From: Streptomyces physcomitrii
GTDB lineage: Bacteria > Actinomycetota > Actinomycetes > Streptomycetales > Streptomycetaceae
DNA: 64,000 bases
Assembly (NCBI RefSeq): GCF_012273655.1
Contig: NZ_JAAWWP010000023.1
Coordinates: forward strand, 1 to 64,000
Reading direction: 5' to 3'
This document shows, one piece after another, positions 1 through 7,997 of this stretch; the stretch's first letter is position 1, and each line of letters opens with the position of its first letter. Below the pieces are notes generated by a model. That model was not told the origin of the DNA. It did no database searches and saw only the letters and a list, made by a program, of their open reading frames with translations. The translations under genes and the position numbers were made by a program.

Positions 1-127
1 TCATCGACTGGACCGAGACAGGAGCGTCCCCGCCCACCGCCACGGTACCCACCTGGATCTGGCGGCTCTTACGCCGCTCAGCCAGCCTGGTCGGAACGGA
101 CGGAATACCGAGAGAAACCGCGGTCAT
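1..127 (-). CDS. ispG: 4-hydroxy-3-methylbut-2-enyl diphosphate synthase, N-terminal fragment
   Basis: The reverse complement of the first 127 bases opens with ATG and reads 42 codons without a stop before leaving the window. The peptide starts MTAVSLGIPSVPTRLAERRK and continues through QIQVGTVAVGG and VSVQSM, the conserved N-terminus of actinobacterial IspG (GcpE), the [4Fe-4S] enzyme that makes HMBPP from MEcPP. Its ATG overlaps the dxs stop by one base (TGATG), so the two are translationally coupled. Being next to dxs and ispH suggests an extra, pathway-dedicated copy rather than the housekeeping gene. Catalytic cysteines would lie outside the window. Confidence 0.9.
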   Translation of the reverse strand, partial: MTAVSLGIPSVPTRLAERRKSRQIQVGTVAVGGDAPVSVQSM

Positions 128-1950
128 CAGAGCGAAGTCCTTTCCGGGGCCCCGGAGGCGGTCACCGGGCTGCGGCGCTGACGCCAGTCGAGGATCTCCG
201 CGGTGACGGCGCCGGGCGTCAGTCCGCAGTCCTCAAGAACCTGGGCACGCGAACCGTGGTCCAGGAATGCGCGGGGGATGCCGAAGGTGCGCACCGGGGT
301 GTCGATCCCGGCGTCACCGAGGGCCTGGGCGAAGGCGGAGCCCACCCCGCCGGTGCGCCCGCTGTCCTCCAGGGTCACCACCCGGTCGAAGTAGGCGGCG
401 GCCTCCACCAGCGTGGGGTTGACCGGGGCGACCCAGCGCGGGTCGACCACGGTGGCGCCGATGCCGGACTCGGCCAGCCGCTCGGCGACGTCCAGGGCGA
501 GCCGGGCCATCGGGCCGACCGAGACGATCAGCACATCGCGGCCGGGCGCGTTGTGCAGCACGTCGAAGCCCTCGGTGCTGTCCAGGGCGGGGATGTCCTC
601 GCCGCTGGAGCCCTTGGGGAAGCGCAGCACCGTCGGGCCCTCCTCCCAGGCCACCGCCTCGCGGAGGAGTTCGCGCAGCCGGGTGCCGTCGCGGGGCGCG
701 GCGATCCGGGTGTTGGGCACCGCCTGGAAGAGGGTCAGGTCCCACATGCCGTTGTGGCTCGCCCCGTCGTCGCCGGTGATCCCGGCGCGGTCCATCACCA
801 GGGTGACCGGCGCGGAGTGCAGCGCGATGTCGGTGATCATCTGGTCGATCAGGCGGTTGCCGAAGGTCGCGTAGACGGCGAGCACCGGGTGCAGCCCGCC
901 GAGCGCGAGGCCCGCCGCGGAGGCGGCGGCGTGCTGCTCGGCGATGCCGACGTCGATGGTGCGCTCGGGGAACTCCCGCAGGAAGTCCAGGAGTCCGACC
1001 GGCTCCGGCATGGCCGCGGTCAGCGCGACCACGTTCTCGCGCTCGGCGCCGATGCGCACCATCTCCTCGGAGAACACCGAGGTCCAGGAGGGCGCGGCCG
1101 GGGCCTTCGCCGCCGCGCCCGGGGCCACCGCCTTGGGCGCCGCGCGGACCACATGGCAGCGGTCGAGGTCGTTGGTCTCGGCGGGCCGCCAGCCGCGGCC
1201 CTTCTCGGTGACCACATGGACGAGCACCGGCCCGCCGAGGCCGGTGGCCCGGGTGAGGGCCTCCTCCAGGGCGGCCGTGTCGTGCCCGTCGACCGGGCCG
1301 AGGTAGCCGAAGCCGAACTCCTCGAAGACGTTGCCGCCCGCCGGGTGGTGGCCCGCGCCCGCCGCGCGCAGCCTGGTCAGGTGCGCGGCGAGCCCGCCGA
1401 CGGTCGGCGCGTAGGAGCGCTCGTTGTCGTTGAGCACCACGATCACCGGACGCCGCGGGGCGCCGCCCAGGTTGTTCAGCGCCTCCCAGGCGAGGCCCCC
1501 GGTGAGGGCGCCGTCACCGATGACGGCGACCACCGCGCGGTCGCTCTCGCCGGTCAGCTCGCGGGCCCGGGCGAGGCCGTCCGCGTAGCTGAGGGCGGTG
1601 GAGGCGTGCGAGTTCTCGATCACGTCGTGCGGGGACTCGGCGCGCGAGGCGTAGCCGGAGATCCCGCCGCGCAGCCGCAGCCCGTCGAAGGCCGCGTGCC
1701 GCCCGGTCAGCAGCTTCTGTACGTACGTCTGGTGGCCGATGTCCCAGAGCAGGGTGTCCTTGGGCGAGTCGAAGACCCGGTGCAGGGCGATCGTCAGCTC
1801 GACCACGCCGAGGTTCGGGCCGAGGTGCCCGCCGACCCGGGTGACGGTGTCGATCATCACCTCGCGGATCTCGGCCGCCAGTTCGGCGAGCTGGGGCCGG
1901 CTGAGCTCCCGCAGGTCGCCGGGTTGTGTGATCTCCTCCAGTAGTGCCAT
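127..1950 (-). CDS. dxs: 1-deoxy-D-xylulose-5-phosphate synthase
   Basis: This 607-aa thiamine-diphosphate enzyme condenses pyruvate with glyceraldehyde 3-phosphate to DXP, the first step of the MEP isoprenoid pathway. Visible marks are the transketolase-like N-terminus, an actinobacterial HDVIENSHAST segment, the ThDP-binding motif starting at GDGALTGG, and the pyrimidine-domain segment DRAGITGDDGASHNGMWDL. It is slightly short for the family (usually 620-650 aa) but has no obvious gap. The start at 1950 is preceded by GGGAG seven bases upstream. It is the penultimate visible gene of the left operon, 37 bp after the unassigned 160-aa gene and overlapping ispG. Association with ispG, ispH and a prenyl diphosphate synthase points to boosted isoprenoid flux for a specialised terpenoid or prenylated product. 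Confidence 0.95.
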   Translation of the reverse strand: MALLEEITQPGDLRELSRPQLAELAAEIREVMIDTVTRVGGHLGPNLGVVELTIALHRVFDSPKDTLLWDIGHQTYVQKLLTGRHAAFDGLRLRGGISGYASRAESPHDVIENSHASTALSYADGLARARELTGESDRAVVAVIGDGALTGGLAWEALNNLGGAPRRPVIVVLNDNERSYAPTVGGLAAHLTRLRAAGAGHHPAGGNVFEEFGFGYLGPVDGHDTAALEEALTRATGLGGPVLVHVVTEKGRGWRPAETNDLDRCHVVRAAPKAVAPGAAAKAPAAPSWTSVFSEEMVRIGAERENVVALTAAMPEPVGLLDFLREFPERTIDVGIAEQHAAASAAGLALGGLHPVLAVYATFGNRLIDQMITDIALHSAPVTLVMDRAGITGDDGASHNGMWDLTLFQAVPNTRIAAPRDGTRLRELLREAVAWEEGPTVLRFPKGSSGEDIPALDSTEGFDVLHNAPGRDVLIVSVGPMARLALDVAERLAESGIGATVVDPRWVAPVNPTLVEAAAYFDRVVTLEDSGRTGGVGSAFAQALGDAGIDTPVRTFGIPRAFLDHGSRAQVLEDCGLTPGAVTAEILDWRQRRSPVTASGAPERTSL

Positions 1951-1987
1951 GGCTGAGCTCCCTAACTCCGGGGGGTTTTCGGATGGT

Positions 1988-2470
1988 TCACTGACGTCCG
2001 AGGCCCGGCTCGCCGGCCTCGGCGGACGGCGGCGCGAAACTGATCTGCGAACCGGTCCGCAGCCCCGCCTCGGGACCGGTGAGCGTCCAGGCGGTGTGGA
2101 TCAGGATGTTGTAGTGGTTGGGGAAGTGGCAGGCGTCGTAGCCGAGGACGATGCCGAGCGGTTCGCCGTCGAGCAGCACCACATCGCCCCGGTCGATGAC
2201 CCCGGCCTGGGAGATCTCCACGAAGCCGAGGAAGCCGACCCGGTCGATGCGGGCGCCCTCCTCGGTCTCCACGTGGTCGGTGGTGACCAGTTCGTGCAGC
2301 TCGCCCCGGCGTACGCAGCGGGAGGCGAAGCCCTCCAGGCGCATGCCGCGGTCCTCGCGCCGGTGCCGGAGGACCTTGACCACCTCGGAGCGTACGGTCC
2401 GCTTCTCGCCGTTCTCCGGGTTGGGCGCGAGCAGCGGGGCCGCCGCCGTGCCGTTGACCGTCCTGTTCAC
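1988..2470 (-). CDS. Conserved small protein of unknown function (160 aa)
   Basis: I do not recognise a function. The protein begins with GTG, which overlaps the TGA of the upstream Gfo/Idh gene by four bases (GTGA), so it is translated within the operon. It has no signal peptide and no membrane segment. The middle (residues about 30-130) is well structured, with strands and motifs such as RGELHELVTTDHVETE, GVIDRGDVVLLDG and LGYDACHFPNHYNI. The Asp-Ala-Cys-His-Phe-Pro-Asn-His stretch could be a metal or active site. N- and C-termini are low-complexity. Its place between sugar-type oxidoreductases and dxs suggests a pathway enzyme or accessory protein, but that is inference only. Confidence 0.8.
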   Translation of the reverse strand: MNRTVNGTAAAPLLAPNPENGEKRTVRSEVVKVLRHRREDRGMRLEGFASRCVRRGELHELVTTDHVETEEGARIDRVGFLGFVEISQAGVIDRGDVVLLDGEPLGIVLGYDACHFPNHYNILIHTAWTLTGPEAGLRTGSQISFAPPSAEAGEPGLGRQ

Positions 2471-3384
2471 GCTGCGTCTCCCTCGCGGTAGGCGGCCTCG
2501 ACCAGCTCCAGCATCGCGAGCCCGGGGCGGGTGACATCGGCCCCGTCGCGCACCGCGGCGGTGAACTCCGCCAGGACGCCCACGTATTCGTGCTTGAGCG
2601 AGCTCTTGAACTCGTGGTGCCCGGCGAGCATGTCGGCCCGCCGCTCGGTGCCGTCCTTGAGGCGGACGGTGACGTCCTTGGCCTCGCCGTGCGGGTAGGA
2701 CCAGTCCAGCTCCACGGTCGCGGGCACCCCGTCGGCGGAGCGCAGCCGGACCACGGCCTGGCGGTCGACGCCCGCCTCGTCGCGGACCACCTCGGCGGAC
2801 TCGACGGTGAGTTCGCCGAGGAAGAGCCGGGCCACGTCGAAGGCGTTGGGCCCGTTGTCGGCGACGCAGCCGCCGCCGCAGCGCTCGGGGTCCAGGTACC
2901 AGCGGTCCTGGCCGACGTGCTCCTCGATCTTCTCCAGATAGCGCACCGTCAGCTGCTCCACGGCGGCGTCCTCGGCGAGGCCCTCGCGCAGGGCGAGGAC
3001 GTTGTCGTTGTAGCGGCGGTGGAAGGCGGTGAAGAGCACCGTGCCCCGGGCGCGGGCGAGTTCGGTGAGCGCGCGGCCCTCTTCGAGGCGCAGGGTGAGC
3101 GGCTTCTCCACGCAGACGGCGACGCCCGCCTCCAGGGCGTCCCGGCAGACGCCCTCGTGCGCGTCGTTGGGGACGTTGACCACGATCGCGTCGAGCCGGG
3201 CCTCGGCGAGCATCCGCCGGTGGTCGTCGTAGCAGGGCAGGCCCGCGGCGCGGTGCGGGGCGAGCGCCTCCTCGCGCAGGTCGCAGACGGCGACCAGCTC
3301 GGTGCCGGGCAGCCGGGGGAAGGCGTCGAGGTAGAACCGGGAGATGACCCCGAGTCCCACCACGCCGATCCGCAGGGGTTCCAT
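2467..3384 (-). CDS. Gfo/Idh/MocA-family NAD(P)-dependent oxidoreductase 1
   Basis: This 305-aa protein has an N-terminal Rossmann fold (GVVGLGVISRFYL, residues about 7-19), the family signature VCVEKPL with the catalytic/substrate lysine near residue 93, and a C-terminal alpha/beta substrate domain. Members oxidise or reduce secondary alcohols of sugars, inositols and nucleotide sugars; WbpB, the 3-dehydrogenase acting on UDP-GlcNAc uronate, belongs here. It overlaps the following 160-aa gene by 4 bp and lies 80 bp after the Ldh_2 gene. With a UDP-hexosamine dehydrogenase and DegT aminotransferases across the divergent promoter, a sugar C3-oxidation role before transamination is plausible. 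The substrate cannot be read from sequence. Confidence 0.88.
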   Translation of the reverse strand: MEPLRIGVVGLGVISRFYLDAFPRLPGTELVAVCDLREEALAPHRAAGLPCYDDHRRMLAEARLDAIVVNVPNDAHEGVCRDALEAGVAVCVEKPLTLRLEEGRALTELARARGTVLFTAFHRRYNDNVLALREGLAEDAAVEQLTVRYLEKIEEHVGQDRWYLDPERCGGGCVADNGPNAFDVARLFLGELTVESAEVVRDEAGVDRQAVVRLRSADGVPATVELDWSYPHGEAKDVTVRLKDGTERRADMLAGHHEFKSSLKHEYVGVLAEFTAAVRDGADVTRPGLAMLELVEAAYREGDAA

Positions 3385-3464
3385 GTCCGTGTCCTCCAGG
3401 GTGGATCAGGTCGTTCGGCGGGCGAGTGCCCGGCCCGAGAGCCGGCGGCCGGGCGCGGCCGGGC

Positions 3465-4610
3465 TCAGTCGTCCAGGGCGGCCGGGGCGGTGAGTCCGCG
3501 TTCGGCGGCCACCTGCCGCAGCTCCTCGTACAGGGCGGCGGAGAGCGGCACTCCGGACTTCTCGTACTCCGTGGCGCGTTCGCCCTCGAACCAGCCGGGG
3601 TAGCGCACCGGCCGGTCCTCGCGGACCGCGGGGGAGCCGGTGAGCGCGTCGAAGAGCCCGGCGGCCTGCGCCTCGAACTCGTCCTTGCGGCGCAGCTCCG
3701 CCGGGGCGATCACCAGTACGGTGAAGCCGATGTTGTCGTCCTGGCCGCTGGGGCTGCCGCTGCCGGACCAGGCCTCGGGCTCCGGGCCGAGTCCGGCGCC
3801 CGGCAGCATCGCGCCGAGGGTCTCCACGAGCAGGCCGAGTCCGTAGCCCTTGAAGGCACCGGTCTCCGGGTCGCCGCCGAGCCACTTCAGATAGCCGTCG
3901 CCGCGGTCGAGGGCGTCCGGGTCGGTGACGGGCCGTCCCTCGGCGTCCTCCAGCCAGCCCTCCGGGATGTCCTTGCCGGCCCTGGCGGCGCCGCGGACCC
4001 GGCCGGTGGGCACCACGGTGGTGCTCATGTCGAGGACGAACGGCGGCCGGGGCCCGGCCGGGGTGGCGAAGGCCAGCGGGTTGGTGCCGAGCATCGCGGC
4101 CCGGCCGCCGGGCGGCCGGATGATGCGCTGCTGACCGCAGTTGGAGACGAGCAGGCAGATCATGCCGCGGTCGGCGGCCCGCTTGGCGTGCGCGCCCGCG
4201 CAGCCGAGATGGGTGGCGCCGCGTACGGTCACCAGGCCGACCCCGTACTCCAGGGCGCGCCCGGCGGCCAGGTCCACGGCCTCGCTCGCCGCCCACAGGC
4301 CGAGCGCCTTGTGCGAGTCGAGCAGGACGGCGGCGCCCTGGTCGGCGAGGACCTCGGGCTCGGCGGCCGGGTCGCAGCGGCCGTCCGCGAAGAGCTTCAG
4401 GTACAGGCGGGTGAGGTTGGTCAGGCCGTGCGAGGTGACCCCGGTCAGGTCGCCGTGGACCAGGGCCCGGGCGGCGGTGGTGGCCCGGTCCTGAGGCAGG
4501 CCGTGGTGGCGGAAGACGGCGGCGGTGAAGTCGAGCAGCGCGTCGAGGCCGACACGGACCTCGGCGGCGTGGGCGGGCTCGGTGGTGCCGGCGTCTGGTG
4601 CGGTCGTCAT
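3465..4610 (-). CDS. Malate/L-lactate dehydrogenase (Ldh_2)-family oxidoreductase
   Basis: This 381-aa protein belongs to the NAD(P)H-dependent Ldh_2 family (YiaK, ureidoglycolate dehydrogenase, sulfolactate dehydrogenase ComC, piperideine-2-carboxylate reductase), which reduces alpha-keto acids or cyclic imines. Family marks are the N-terminal TSHG segment (TGVTSHGLTNLTRL), VTVRGATHLGCAGAHA, GTNPLAFATPA and FKGYGLGLLVETL. Length is normal for the family (330-380 aa) with a slightly long N-terminus; the ATG at 4610 fits the upstream gene spacing (3 bp after the M20 gene stop). Position in the operon suggests reduction of a keto acid, uronate or imine intermediate. Which substrate it uses is unknown. 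Confidence 0.88.
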   Translation of the reverse strand: MTTAPDAGTTEPAHAAEVRVGLDALLDFTAAVFRHHGLPQDRATTAARALVHGDLTGVTSHGLTNLTRLYLKLFADGRCDPAAEPEVLADQGAAVLLDSHKALGLWAASEAVDLAAGRALEYGVGLVTVRGATHLGCAGAHAKRAADRGMICLLVSNCGQQRIIRPPGGRAAMLGTNPLAFATPAGPRPPFVLDMSTTVVPTGRVRGAARAGKDIPEGWLEDAEGRPVTDPDALDRGDGYLKWLGGDPETGAFKGYGLGLLVETLGAMLPGAGLGPEPEAWSGSGSPSGQDDNIGFTVLVIAPAELRRKDEFEAQAAGLFDALTGSPAVREDRPVRYPGWFEGERATEYEKSGVPLSAALYEELRQVAAERGLTAPAALDD

Positions 4611-4613
4611 CGT

Positions 4614-5942
4614 TCAGTTCCCCTGGTCCAGCCGGTTGCGTGCGAAGGTGGTGAGCAGGCGGGTGAGTGCGGCGGCGTAGCGGTCGAGTTCCGCCAGGTC
4701 GGCGAACTCCCCTTCCGCGTGGGCCTGGTTGGCGCCGAGGTCGCCGGGTCCGAAGACCACGGTCGAGGTGCCGGGGCGCTCGGCCAGCCAGATGGCGTCG
4801 CAGGTGAAGGCGGGCTCCTCGGGCGGCCAGGGGTCGAGCCCGGCGCCGTCGAGCAGCAGCTCCTCGGCCCAGGCGTCCTCGCCGCCGAGCGCGGGCAGTC
4901 CGCGCTTGAGCCACTCCAGCGTGGTGATCGACGCGGCCTCGCGGGCGGTCAGGGCGAGCAGCGGCTGCCCGGCGAAGCGGGAGTGGAACTCCTCCAGGCC
5001 GGTGCGCACCGCCTCGGCGAGGGCGCGCTCCATGGCCTCGCCGCTCGCCGGGGAGCCGTAGGAGAGGTTGAGCAGCAACCGCCCTGTTCCGTAGACCTTG
5101 TTGTGCAGGTCGCCGGTGTGCAGTCCGGCGACGCAGACCTGGCCGTCGGTGGCCTGCGGCGGCAGCACGGTGGCGAGGTGCTGGGCCAGGAAGCCGAGGA
5201 GCACGGTCGCGTTGTGGCCGGCGCCGGGCGCGTCGTCGATGCCGTCGCGGCCCTCGACGCGCAGCCGCGCGGTCATGGAGGCGGTCGCCCGGGGCAGCAC
5301 CCGGCAGCCGGTGGGCTCGCAGAAGACGTTGAGGCGGCCGAGGTATCCCTGCTCGGCGAGGACCTTGGTGCCGAAGACGCCCATCGCGCCGCCCTCCTCA
5401 CCGGAGACGAGCTGGATCAGCACGCCCACCTCGGTGCCGAGTCCGGGCACGCTCTCCAGCGCGGCGCGCAGCCCCGCGAGCAGCGCGACGGCGGGGCCCT
5501 TGGCGTCGATGGCGCCGCGGCCGTGGAAGCGGCGGCCGTCGAAGGAGGGCGGGCCGCCGCCCGCGACGGTGTCCAGGTGGACGTTGAACATCACGGTGGC
5601 CGCGGGCGGGAGCGCGTCCGGACCGAGGCGCAGCACCATATTGGGCTGTGAGTCGAGGAAGCCGGGCACCGTGCGCACCGCCTCGCGCACCACCAGCGGG
5701 ACCTGCTCGCCGGTCAGCGCCCCGGGTCCGGCGGCGGCGTGGTGCACGACCCGGAAGCCGAGCCCGGCCGCCGCCTCGGCGTAGACGCGCTGGGCCTCCC
5801 AGAGGTCGACCGGCTCCCGGCCGCCGGTCTCCAGGGGCCCGGCGGTGCGCAGGGCGAGCAGCCGCAGCAGGAGTTCCCGGTCCGCCTCGCCGAGCAGGGC
5901 GGGCGTGAGGCCGGTGGCGGGCAGGTCGGAGGTGCGGCTCAT
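4614..5942 (-). CDS. M20-family metallohydrolase (ArgE/DapE/ACY1 type)
   Basis: This 442-aa cytoplasmic zinc hydrolase carries the M20 metal-site motifs: NVHLDT with His122/Asp124, GAIDAKG with Asp146, GEEGG with Glu181-Glu182, FCEPT with Glu208, and a late His in ANQAHAEGEF near residue 411. Relatives remove N-acyl groups from amino acids or act on dipeptides (DapE, ArgE, CPG2). Only 3 bp separate it from the downstream Ldh_2 gene, so the two are coupled. In this context it may deacylate an N-acetyl or N-aminoacyl intermediate, for instance releasing an amine protected during biosynthesis; this is inference. Confidence 0.88.
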   Translation of the reverse strand: MSRTSDLPATGLTPALLGEADRELLLRLLALRTAGPLETGGREPVDLWEAQRVYAEAAAGLGFRVVHHAAAGPGALTGEQVPLVVREAVRTVPGFLDSQPNMVLRLGPDALPPAATVMFNVHLDTVAGGGPPSFDGRRFHGRGAIDAKGPAVALLAGLRAALESVPGLGTEVGVLIQLVSGEEGGAMGVFGTKVLAEQGYLGRLNVFCEPTGCRVLPRATASMTARLRVEGRDGIDDAPGAGHNATVLLGFLAQHLATVLPPQATDGQVCVAGLHTGDLHNKVYGTGRLLLNLSYGSPASGEAMERALAEAVRTGLEEFHSRFAGQPLLALTAREAASITTLEWLKRGLPALGGEDAWAEELLLDGAGLDPWPPEEPAFTCDAIWLAERPGTSTVVFGPGDLGANQAHAEGEFADLAELDRYAAALTRLLTTFARNRLDQGN

Positions 5943-5997
5943 CCGGGCCTCACCGCCGAGCGCCCCCTGCCCGCCGGTTCATGGGTCCGCCGGGGGC

Positions 5998-6867
5998 TCA
6001 TGTCGCGACCCCGGCGGTGTCCGCCGCGCCGAGCGCGCCGACCAGCGCCTCAAGGCGCCGTCCGTACGCCACGAACTGGTCCACATAGTCCCCGGAGGGG
6101 TCCGACCAGCCCTCGTGCGGGCGGATGTTGAGGTGCGGCTCGATGGAGACGGTGCCGCGGTAGCCCCGGTCGAACAGGTACCGCAGCGAGTCGGCGACCC
6201 GGCAGCGCCCGTCGCCGGGCAGCGAGTAGAACTGCGTCTCGGTGTCGCCGGTGCCGTCCTTGATGTGCACGTGCTCGACGTACGGGGCGATGTACGGGAG
6301 CAGTTCGTGCGCCTCGTAGCCGTAGGCGATGCCGTTGCCGACGTCGAAGAGCAGCCGCAGCGCGGGGCCCCCGGCCTCGACAAGGCGCAGCATGCGCGCC
6401 GGGTCGCTGGCGGCCCAGCCCGCGCAGTTCTCGTGCACCAGGACCAGGCCCGCCCGCTCGGCGCGGGCCGCGAGCTGCTCCATCCGGCCGAGCACCTCGT
6501 ACTCCCAATCGGCCTGCGAGAGACCGTCGTTGGGGTACGACATGATCCGTACGAAGCGGGTGCCGAGGGCGGCGCAGCGCTCGGCGAGGCGGTCGAGTTC
6601 GGCGAGGTCGTCCTCGAAGGGGCTTCGGACGGTGCGCGCCCAGTTGCCGATCCGGGAGTCGACGCAGGAGACACCGAGCCCGGCCGCGGCCAGGCGGCCC
6701 GACACGGCCTTGAAGGCGGCGTCGTCCAGGTCGGCGAGGGCGGTGCCGTCGACGGAGCGCAGCTCCACGCTGTCCCAGCCGAGCCGGGTGACGGCGGCGA
6801 TCTGGCGGTCGATGCCGGGGGCGGCCTCGTCCCCGATGCCGCTGAGGCGGATGCGGTCAGCCCTCAT
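5998..6867 (-). CDS. Sugar phosphate isomerase/epimerase-like TIM-barrel protein
   Basis: This 289-aa protein has the AP-endonuclease-2/xylose isomerase-like TIM-barrel pattern. The metal-binding set expected of the family is visible: Glu146 (HENCAGW), Asp175 (FDVGNG), His201 (EHVHIKDG) and Glu243 (SIEPHLNI). Family members isomerise or epimerise free sugars and inososes (IolI, IolE, UlaE, L-ribulose epimerases). Its ATG lies inside the end of the upstream Gfo/Idh gene (11-bp overlap), so the two are coupled. An isomerase/oxidoreductase pair of this type is common in sugar and inositol routes. The substrate is not identifiable. Confidence 0.87.
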   Translation of the reverse strand: MRADRIRLSGIGDEAAPGIDRQIAAVTRLGWDSVELRSVDGTALADLDDAAFKAVSGRLAAAGLGVSCVDSRIGNWARTVRSPFEDDLAELDRLAERCAALGTRFVRIMSYPNDGLSQADWEYEVLGRMEQLAARAERAGLVLVHENCAGWAASDPARMLRLVEAGGPALRLLFDVGNGIAYGYEAHELLPYIAPYVEHVHIKDGTGDTETQFYSLPGDGRCRVADSLRYLFDRGYRGTVSIEPHLNIRPHEGWSDPSGDYVDQFVAYGRRLEALVGALGAADTAGVAT

Positions 6868-7939
6868 GGGAGGCTCCGTTCCCGAGTGCGGTGGTGGCGC
6901 CGGTCAGCGGTGGTGCGCTGTCCGTCTCCGGCAGCGAAGCGGACGCCGTCAGGCGGGCGTCCTGCAGGAGTTGGACGACGCGGCGGGCGATCGCGTAGTC
7001 GTCCGAGGTGCGGTCGGCCCCGGTGGCGTAGTCCCGGTAGGCGCCCTCGATGTACCGGGTCAGCGCGTCGTCGAAGAGCAGCCGGGGCGTGGCGGCGGCC
7101 GCCGCGCCGGTGCCCTCCTGCACGGTGAGGCTGGCGTGGTGGTCCACGTCGCTGATCGGGTAGTGGCCCTCGGCCTGGCCCGCGTCGAAGCGCAGCCCGA
7201 TCCGGCGCTCGCGGATGGGCGAGGTGAGGTCGGAGTGGAACTCGGTGATCACACCGCCCTGGTGACGCAGTGTCAGCCGGGCGGCGCCCATCCGCGGGAT
7301 GACCTGCTCGCCGATGCGCATGTCGGTCACGCTGGCGGCGACCACCCGGGCGTCCCCGGCGAGGCGCAGGGCGACCCCGATGGAGTGCGGCAGCTCCACG
7401 TCGAAGGCGGTGCCGTGGTCGTGCGAGCGCAGGGTGCGCGACCAGCGGGGCTTGGACTGGGTGAAGGACAGCGAGCGCAGCGCGCCGAGGCTCCCGCGGC
7501 GTACCTGCGCGGTCAGTTCGTGGGTGAGCGCGCTGGCCAGCCAGGGGGAGACCACCCGCAGCCGCAGCCCGCGCACCCGGGCGAGGGTGTCGATGGCGTC
7601 GAGCCCGGTCACGCCGACCGTCATCGGCTTCTCGACGATGATCCGGGTGTAGCCGAGGTCGGCCAGCTCGCGCAGGATGTCGAAGCGGCCGATCGGCGGG
7701 GTGCACAGGTGGACGACCGTCTCGGCCGGGTCCGCCAGCGTGGCGGCGTGCTCCAGCGACCGCGCCGCCACCAGGCCCTCGGCGCGGGCGCGCTCCGAGA
7801 TGTCCTGGACGTCCCAGACCACGGGCTGTCCGGGCGCCCACAGATCGGCGGTGTCCGGCCGGTCGCGCAGCTTGCGCAGGACCTGCCAGTGCAGGCCGAG
7901 GCCGGCTCGGCCGCCGCCGACGATGAACGTGTTCAGCAT
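6857..7939 (-). CDS. Gfo/Idh/MocA-family NAD(P)-dependent oxidoreductase 2
   Basis: This 360-aa protein has an N-terminal glycine-rich Rossmann motif (FIVGGGRAGLGLH), the family signature IIVEKPMTVG, and a C-terminal substrate domain. It is longer and clearly divergent from the 305-aa Gfo/Idh protein encoded at 2467-3384, so they are not recent duplicates and probably act on different intermediates. The last about 30 residues are a low-complexity Ala/Thr/Pro tail. Its 3' end overlaps the TIM-barrel gene by 11 bp and its start is 58 bp after the prenyl synthase gene. Likely role: oxidation or reduction of a sugar, cyclitol or amino-acid-like intermediate. Confidence 0.87.
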   Translation of the reverse strand: MLNTFIVGGGRAGLGLHWQVLRKLRDRPDTADLWAPGQPVVWDVQDISERARAEGLVAARSLEHAATLADPAETVVHLCTPPIGRFDILRELADLGYTRIIVEKPMTVGVTGLDAIDTLARVRGLRLRVVSPWLASALTHELTAQVRRGSLGALRSLSFTQSKPRWSRTLRSHDHGTAFDVELPHSIGVALRLAGDARVVAASVTDMRIGEQVIPRMGAARLTLRHQGGVITEFHSDLTSPIRERRIGLRFDAGQAEGHYPISDVDHHASLTVQEGTGAAAAATPRLLFDDALTRYIEGAYRDYATGADRTSDDYAIARRVVQLLQDARLTASASLPETDSAPPLTGATTALGNGASHEG

Positions 7940-7997
7940 TCCCGTTCCTTAGCTCCTGGGGAGATCTGGCGGCTTCGCCAGCGGACGCGGTAGGGGC

